Assembly (NCBI GenBank): GCA_947179485.1
Contig: OX359247.1
Coordinates: forward strand, 62,221,131 to 62,285,130
Reading direction: 5' to 3'
Source: Allacma fusca
Lineage: Eukaryota > Arthropoda > Collembola > Symphypleona > Sminthuridae
DNA: 64,000 nt
The position numbers and the translations under genes were made by a program. Positions 59,645 through 64,000 of the stretch are shown piece by piece; the first letter of the stretch is position 1, and every line of letters begins with the position of its first letter. The notes under the pieces are model-generated. The model saw only the letters and a program-made list of their open reading frames with translations. It was not told the origin of the DNA and ran no database searches.

Positions 59645-59890
59645 AAAAATTACAATATCCACCAGAAACCGTTTTTCCATCGTAATATATGCATCGTGGA
59701 ACGTTACGTATGGAAGAGAGCACGTATTGACAGCATTAGAATTAGCACGAAAGGTGCATTCAGCGCGTAAGGGCTACTTGGGAAGCACCATTCCGTCAAC
59801 TTCAATATTTTTCCATCAATGATCTGAACCCTTACTTGTTCCTTCGTAATGTTTTCCACCCTTCCTTCCTTTCCCTTCATTTCTGTCGAC
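59645..59890 (-). repeat. GAAGG-family repeat, left half of a split copy
   Basis: The reverse complement aligns with 27228-27478 of the uninterrupted copy (shared GGAAGGGTG, ACAATTAAGG-like and AAACGGTTTCTGG blocks). The match stops at the same place where the half at 51795-51919 begins. Confidence 0.75.
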
Positions 59891-59958
59891 ACAGTACATA
59901 ATGATTTCAAACATTTTTAACATAAAAAATATTTGTTATAAACTTGGATATAAATATA

Positions 59959-62861
59959 CTAATTGTACAAGTGATGAAATGCTATCCTGTAAGATCCACG
60001 AATTGTGGTAATAATTACATCGTTTATAAGCTGTTTAGATAAATTAAATCGTTGTCTAAATTGTTCAAAATGTTCAAAAATAGTTCCACGAGCTCCAATT
60101 AATAATCCAATAACTTCAATGGTTTTCAAATTGTATTTCTGCTTAAAGAAAGGAACACAAGGTTGATAAATCTGCTTCTTTTCATGATCCACTTCAATTG
60201 GTTGATTTCTATCTTTTTCCCATCTAACAGTTGGGTCTATTATGTAGCCTACTTTGGTTACTTCATTAAAACATAAAATATCAATTCGTCTAGTAGAATC
60301 ATTCTCTCCAATACAATGTACTTCTTCGACCACCATCCATTGCTTGCTGTCTCTCAGATATTTTGCAATTATTGACCTAATATCATTATGCCTGTTGTTG
60401 CGTAAAAGACTACCCTTATCACAGGAACCAAGGACGTGCGCAAGGGTTTCTCTCCGAAAGCATCCATTATGTCTGCATCGGGAACCGTCCTGACTCCTAC
60501 CGGGAAGATCTCTTTCAGGGAAAACATTAGCTGACATTTTCAATACTGAAGCCCATTCAGAACCAGTAAGGCCTTGCTTATGTAAAATAAGCTTATTTCC
60601 AAAAGTACATTCTTGGTACGTCACTACTCCAGCACCACGATGTAGTTTACTGCACCATTCGTCGTATTGTTGTTGTCTTAATTTATCTCGCATCATTTTA
60701 GTAATTTTTATTTTAGTTTTTGACTTTGAAATTAAAATCCTCCAAGAAATCATATCTTCAGTGCTTATTCCTAATGCATTCCTGCATTCCTCCATTTCAG
60801 CAAAGCAGTTGCGAACATAGGGAATAGCACTAACCTTGGAATTCACTAATGCCACACAAATATTATAATGTTGTAAAAACACTTCCCATTGAGCATTAAA
60901 CATCTTCGTAAACTTCTTGAGGTGTAAAGCATTGAAGTCGGAATATCATCGGGAAGACCAACGATTTCTTTTATAGACTTAGTTAATACGTTATTCAAGT
61001 CCAATAGAAAACGCTTTGGAATTTTGTTCATGGGAGCACATTGCAATGGATAAATAAGTGTTGGCCAGATGTATTGATTGATGATGGATAACTTCTGATC
61101 TGGCCGGAGCATTTGTGTGCTCACTAAGTTTTGCAAATCTTTGCCAAAATTTTTCATTGTACCAGCGAAATCAAAAATAATTTCATTATTGAAATTAACA
61201 CCAAGATATTTGATGGTTTCATCTTTCCGAATTGATGGTATTATAAAATTCGCATCAATTATTATGTCATCTTCACATAATTCTCCATTCACTATATTGA
61301 TTGATTTACATTTTGATGAATTCGAACTGTATCCAACTTTGTCCATATTCAGTAAAGCTATTTTCCCCAACTCACATGCTCCTTCTACAGATTCCGATAT
61401 CACAGCCAAGTCATCAGCAAATCCCACATTTGTCACTTTAGGAATGTTAGGATGAATTTCAAATCCATATGCATTAGTAATTTCATGTTCTGATAATTCT
61501 TTATGAATGTGATCTACCGACATATTGAATTCTAATGGCGACTTGGGCAAACCTTGAAATACTCCTTTGTTGACATCTATAGGTTTTGACAATCCTTTCT
61601 GAGTTTGAATTTGCGTAGAGTCGCCTGTTAGTAAAGATTTTGATATTTCTCGCAGTCTTGATGGAATCAAAGTGTGATCATAGCATTGGCAAATATGATT
61701 ATGACTACTTTCTTCAAAAGCCTTGTTTACATCAAAAAATAAAATACAACATGAAGATTTCTCCAGTTTGGCCTTTAGAAGAATTCCATTGATGATTGTT
61801 GTATTAATATGACATCCCGGTATATTTGTGAATCCTCTCTGGTTTTCATTTAAATGTACAAATGATCTCAAACGCTTTTCAAATATTCGTTCTATAATTC
61901 TTCGTAATATTGAGCAAATTGATATAGGTCTCCAATTAGTAATTTCCTTCAAGTCACCCTTCTTTGGAATTAAAACTGTGCGAGCTCTTCGAAATGAATC
62001 GGGAACTAAATTCCATTTTAGCATAATGTTGGCAATCGTAGCAATAACCTTCTTGCAGCTAATAATTCTTATGCTTCGAATTGTTACTCTATCCAGTCCA
62101 GGAGATGTATCATGATTAATACCTTTTAATGAACTAACAACTTCATCCTCTGAAATATCATCATCCTGATTCACCAATTCTTGATCATTGTCTGCTACTG
62201 TTGGACCATATTCATCTAAAATCTTATCATTACTAAGGCTCCATCTTTGACTATAATGCTGAAATATTTGGTCTTGTGGTATTGAACAACTTGGTAACCT
62301 CATCGTACTTTGCATTACCATCTGAACAGCCTTCTTCCTCGAATTTGTGTAAAGATGTTGCATCAAATCATGATTGTATTTAGCTTGATTTAGATCACGT
62401 TTTCTCTTCGACTTTCTCATTGGATTTGATTGATTTTCATAGGTCTCTTGAGAATTTAGAAAAATAGCATTATTTTTTCTTGCTTGATAATATTTGGTGG
62501 CTGGATGTTTTGGACCAGGTAACATGTTAATGGAGTCACGTAATGTAATTGAAATTGTGTCAACAAGTTTGGAGAACGCCACAAGGGTTGGTTTAACTTC
62601 AATCATGTGAGATAATTCCACATTGTATTCATTCATTTGTAAATCAAACTGTTTGACAATATCATCATGATGGTCTGAATTTGAATTTTCTATAGTTTCA
62701 ATTTCAGAAGGTTGATAACTTGCGATTATATTCTGACGGGCCACATCTTTATGTCTTTTAGCAATATGTATTCCAAGGCCTTTGTACATTCCATGACAGT
62801 GAGGGCACTCTGTTTCTTCGTTATTAGTTTTAGTGATTTTCGTTTTAACTTTTTTTGTCAT
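59959..62861 (-). pseudogene. R2-type non-LTR retrotransposon polyprotein, frameshifted
   Basis: Minus strand. The first frame runs to 60846 (start chosen at the ATG at 62861; the frame is open from 62963). It has a C2H2 finger CPHCHGMYKGLGIHIAKRH and a reverse transcriptase: SPGLDRV, IPKKGDLKEITNWRPIS, FFDVNKAF with catalytic Asp411, a degenerate QGLPKSPLEFN box, and FADD at 515-518 (numbered from 62963). A second frame (60903-59959, 314 codons) carries on with a CCHC knuckle (CRHNGCFRRETLAHVLGSC) and a restriction-like endonuclease pattern (RRIDILCFNE, IIDPTVRWEKD). The frames overlap near 60903 and one base of shift joins them. Together they are about 1000 residues, the single-ORF size of R2-like elements. 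Integration would be by target-primed reverse transcription. The frameshift suggests a dead copy or a sequencing error. Confidence 0.85.
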
Positions 62862-62963
62862 TTTTTTAGAAACTGGTTTAATTTTTCTTTCTTTCTTATT
62901 TTTTAAGAAAAAAAAACCCAACCCTCCTAATATTCTGCCATAAATATGATTAAGAATACCCAA

Positions 62964-63724
62964 ATAATTCTGAAATCCCCTTGTACCACCAAAAGGTGAA
63001 ATTGTACCCCAAAATTAATTCAAAATTCGCATTCTGCATGTCTTATTTGTATAGACCCAATATATGATTAATGATAACACACTCTATGTTCTCCATACAA
63101 ATCCCTAAATCCGGAGCAAAAAAAATGTGCTGCTTCCTGTTCAACACCTTCTCTACTACATAAAAAATCAATTTTTTATGCTAATTTTTACTTCTTATTT
63201 ATTATGTGGAACTAAATGTAAGTGTAACTATAGTAGCGCTTATTTTTAAAATTTAATCCAGCGTTCGTACTTTTGAGGTGTCTACTACTCCCTAAAAAGT
63301 CTCTTATAATCTCCTACGGACTTGCACTGAAAGATTTTTGAAAACATTTCCTTAGATTGGAACAAACAATTTTGATGTTTTCGAAGTTTAACAGCAGATT
63401 TCCAGTTATGAAGATTTTTGGTATCAAAGGATTCGTTCCAATTGGTTATTCTTCTTATTAATTAAAATTTAATAGCTTATTTGCGAGAACGCATTTCATT
63501 TCATCCATTTGGTTATTATTTTGGCGTACTAGCAATTGAATTGCTTCAGTGTTTAAATGAACCACAAATGATTTTAAAAGATTTTTTAATGCCTCGGGAA
63601 AATGCGTATAATGCTGGGCGTTATCATTAGTGGGCAGAAATTGAACAAAATGGGCATTGTTGGCAATTTCCGAGCGTTTTCAACGGGGCAGGCAAATATC
63701 GTAGGCCATTTTTAATAAGGCAAC
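62964..63724. other. Spacer, no gene recognised
   Basis: Upstream of the retrotransposon frame; probably its 5' UTR plus older interior of the 31-kb element. No coding signal recognised. Confidence 0.4.
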
Positions 63725-64000
63725 CCTTCAGTACCCGAGTAATACTCGGACACAAACAATAGGTACTCGGGTATGGGTACAGGTTTTGGGTACATTACGG
63801 GTACGGGTAAATTGTAGGTACAGGTACTACATTTTAGTTTCAAGTACGGGTATGGGTACGGGTACACGGTTTCTGTACCCAGTCCGAACACTGATGCGAA
63901 TACACTATGAGCTGTAACTTGGATTATCGGGACAAGTGAGGACGTTAAACAAGGGGCCCTGATTACCCAAATGAAAACATTTTTCGCTTTGACTAGAGCT

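Larger units (their letters stand above)
32906..63893. mobile_element. Candidate 31-kb hAT-like insertion enlarged by nesting (TSD ATGCGAAT)
   Basis: The left end CAGTGCTCGGACTGGGTA starts at 32906. The reverse complement of the sequence ending at 63893 reads CAGTGTTCGGACTGGGTA. The 8-bp word ATGCGAAT stands immediately outside both ends (32898-32905 and 63894-63901). Both ends continue into GGGTAC-rich subterminal sequence (to about 33150 and from about 63725). The simplest reading is one hAT-like element with its target duplication, into which other elements later inserted. The alternative is two separate elements that happen to share an adjoining 8-mer, which by chance is roughly 1 in 65,000. 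Confidence 0.65.

Overview
The window reads as AT-rich nuclear DNA of an arthropod, probably a hexapod and possibly a springtail. Support: spliced genes with GT..AG introns and AATAAA signals, a divergent ionotropic receptor (a protostome chemosensory family), a carboxypeptidase of the insect vitellogenic/CPVL type, and a very dense, diverse load of eukaryotic DNA transposons. Species identity is inference; no bacterial organisation is visible.

Left part (about 1-27 kb), host genes in long spacers. A four-exon, four-membrane-span protein lies at 4.5-5.8 kb; its exons are too short to show as long open frames. A single-exon ionotropic receptor lies at 11.1-13.2 kb, and a small Thr-rich membrane protein at 13.7-14.1 kb on the minus strand. 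A five-exon S10 serine-carboxypeptidase-like gene lies at 24.4-26.5 kb. Its reading frame is intact, but all three catalytic positions are replaced, so it looks like a pseudoenzyme. An inverted, decayed copy of its promoter and first exon (22.1-23.5 kb) carries a 765-bp MITE with a TTA target duplication; the intact copy serves as the empty site. A decayed last exon lies at 17.7-18.0 kb.

Middle (28.0-31.8 kb), a nest of hAT-like elements. Element A (TSD ATTGTAGT) holds element B, whose left terminal repeat holds element C (TSD GTTGTAAT), which holds a foldback. A 39-bp minisatellite and element D (TSD GACGCAAC) also sit inside.

Right part (32.9-63.9 kb). Two inverted ends (CAGTG[C/T]TCGGACTGGGTA), both flanked by the 8-bp word ATGCGAAT, bracket about 31 kb. 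I read this as one hAT-like insertion enlarged by nested insertions. Inside are: a decayed transposase gene apparently split by a 14.5-kb intron (33.9 kb and 48.5-50.4 kb); an apparently complete two-gene CACTA/EnSpm-like transposon (T1, 36.8-41.4 kb); a foldback-like array of 18-bp repeats (42.4-48.2 kb) with about 95 almost identical units; a second CACTA-like transposon with the two genes in the opposite order and damage in both (T2, 53.6-58.9 kb); a hAT transposase relic; a frameshifted R2-type retrotransposon on the minus strand (60.0-62.9 kb); and several MITEs.

All calls come from reading the sequence by eye. Family names rest on remembered motifs, not on searches, and exon limits are inferred from splice consensus and frame.
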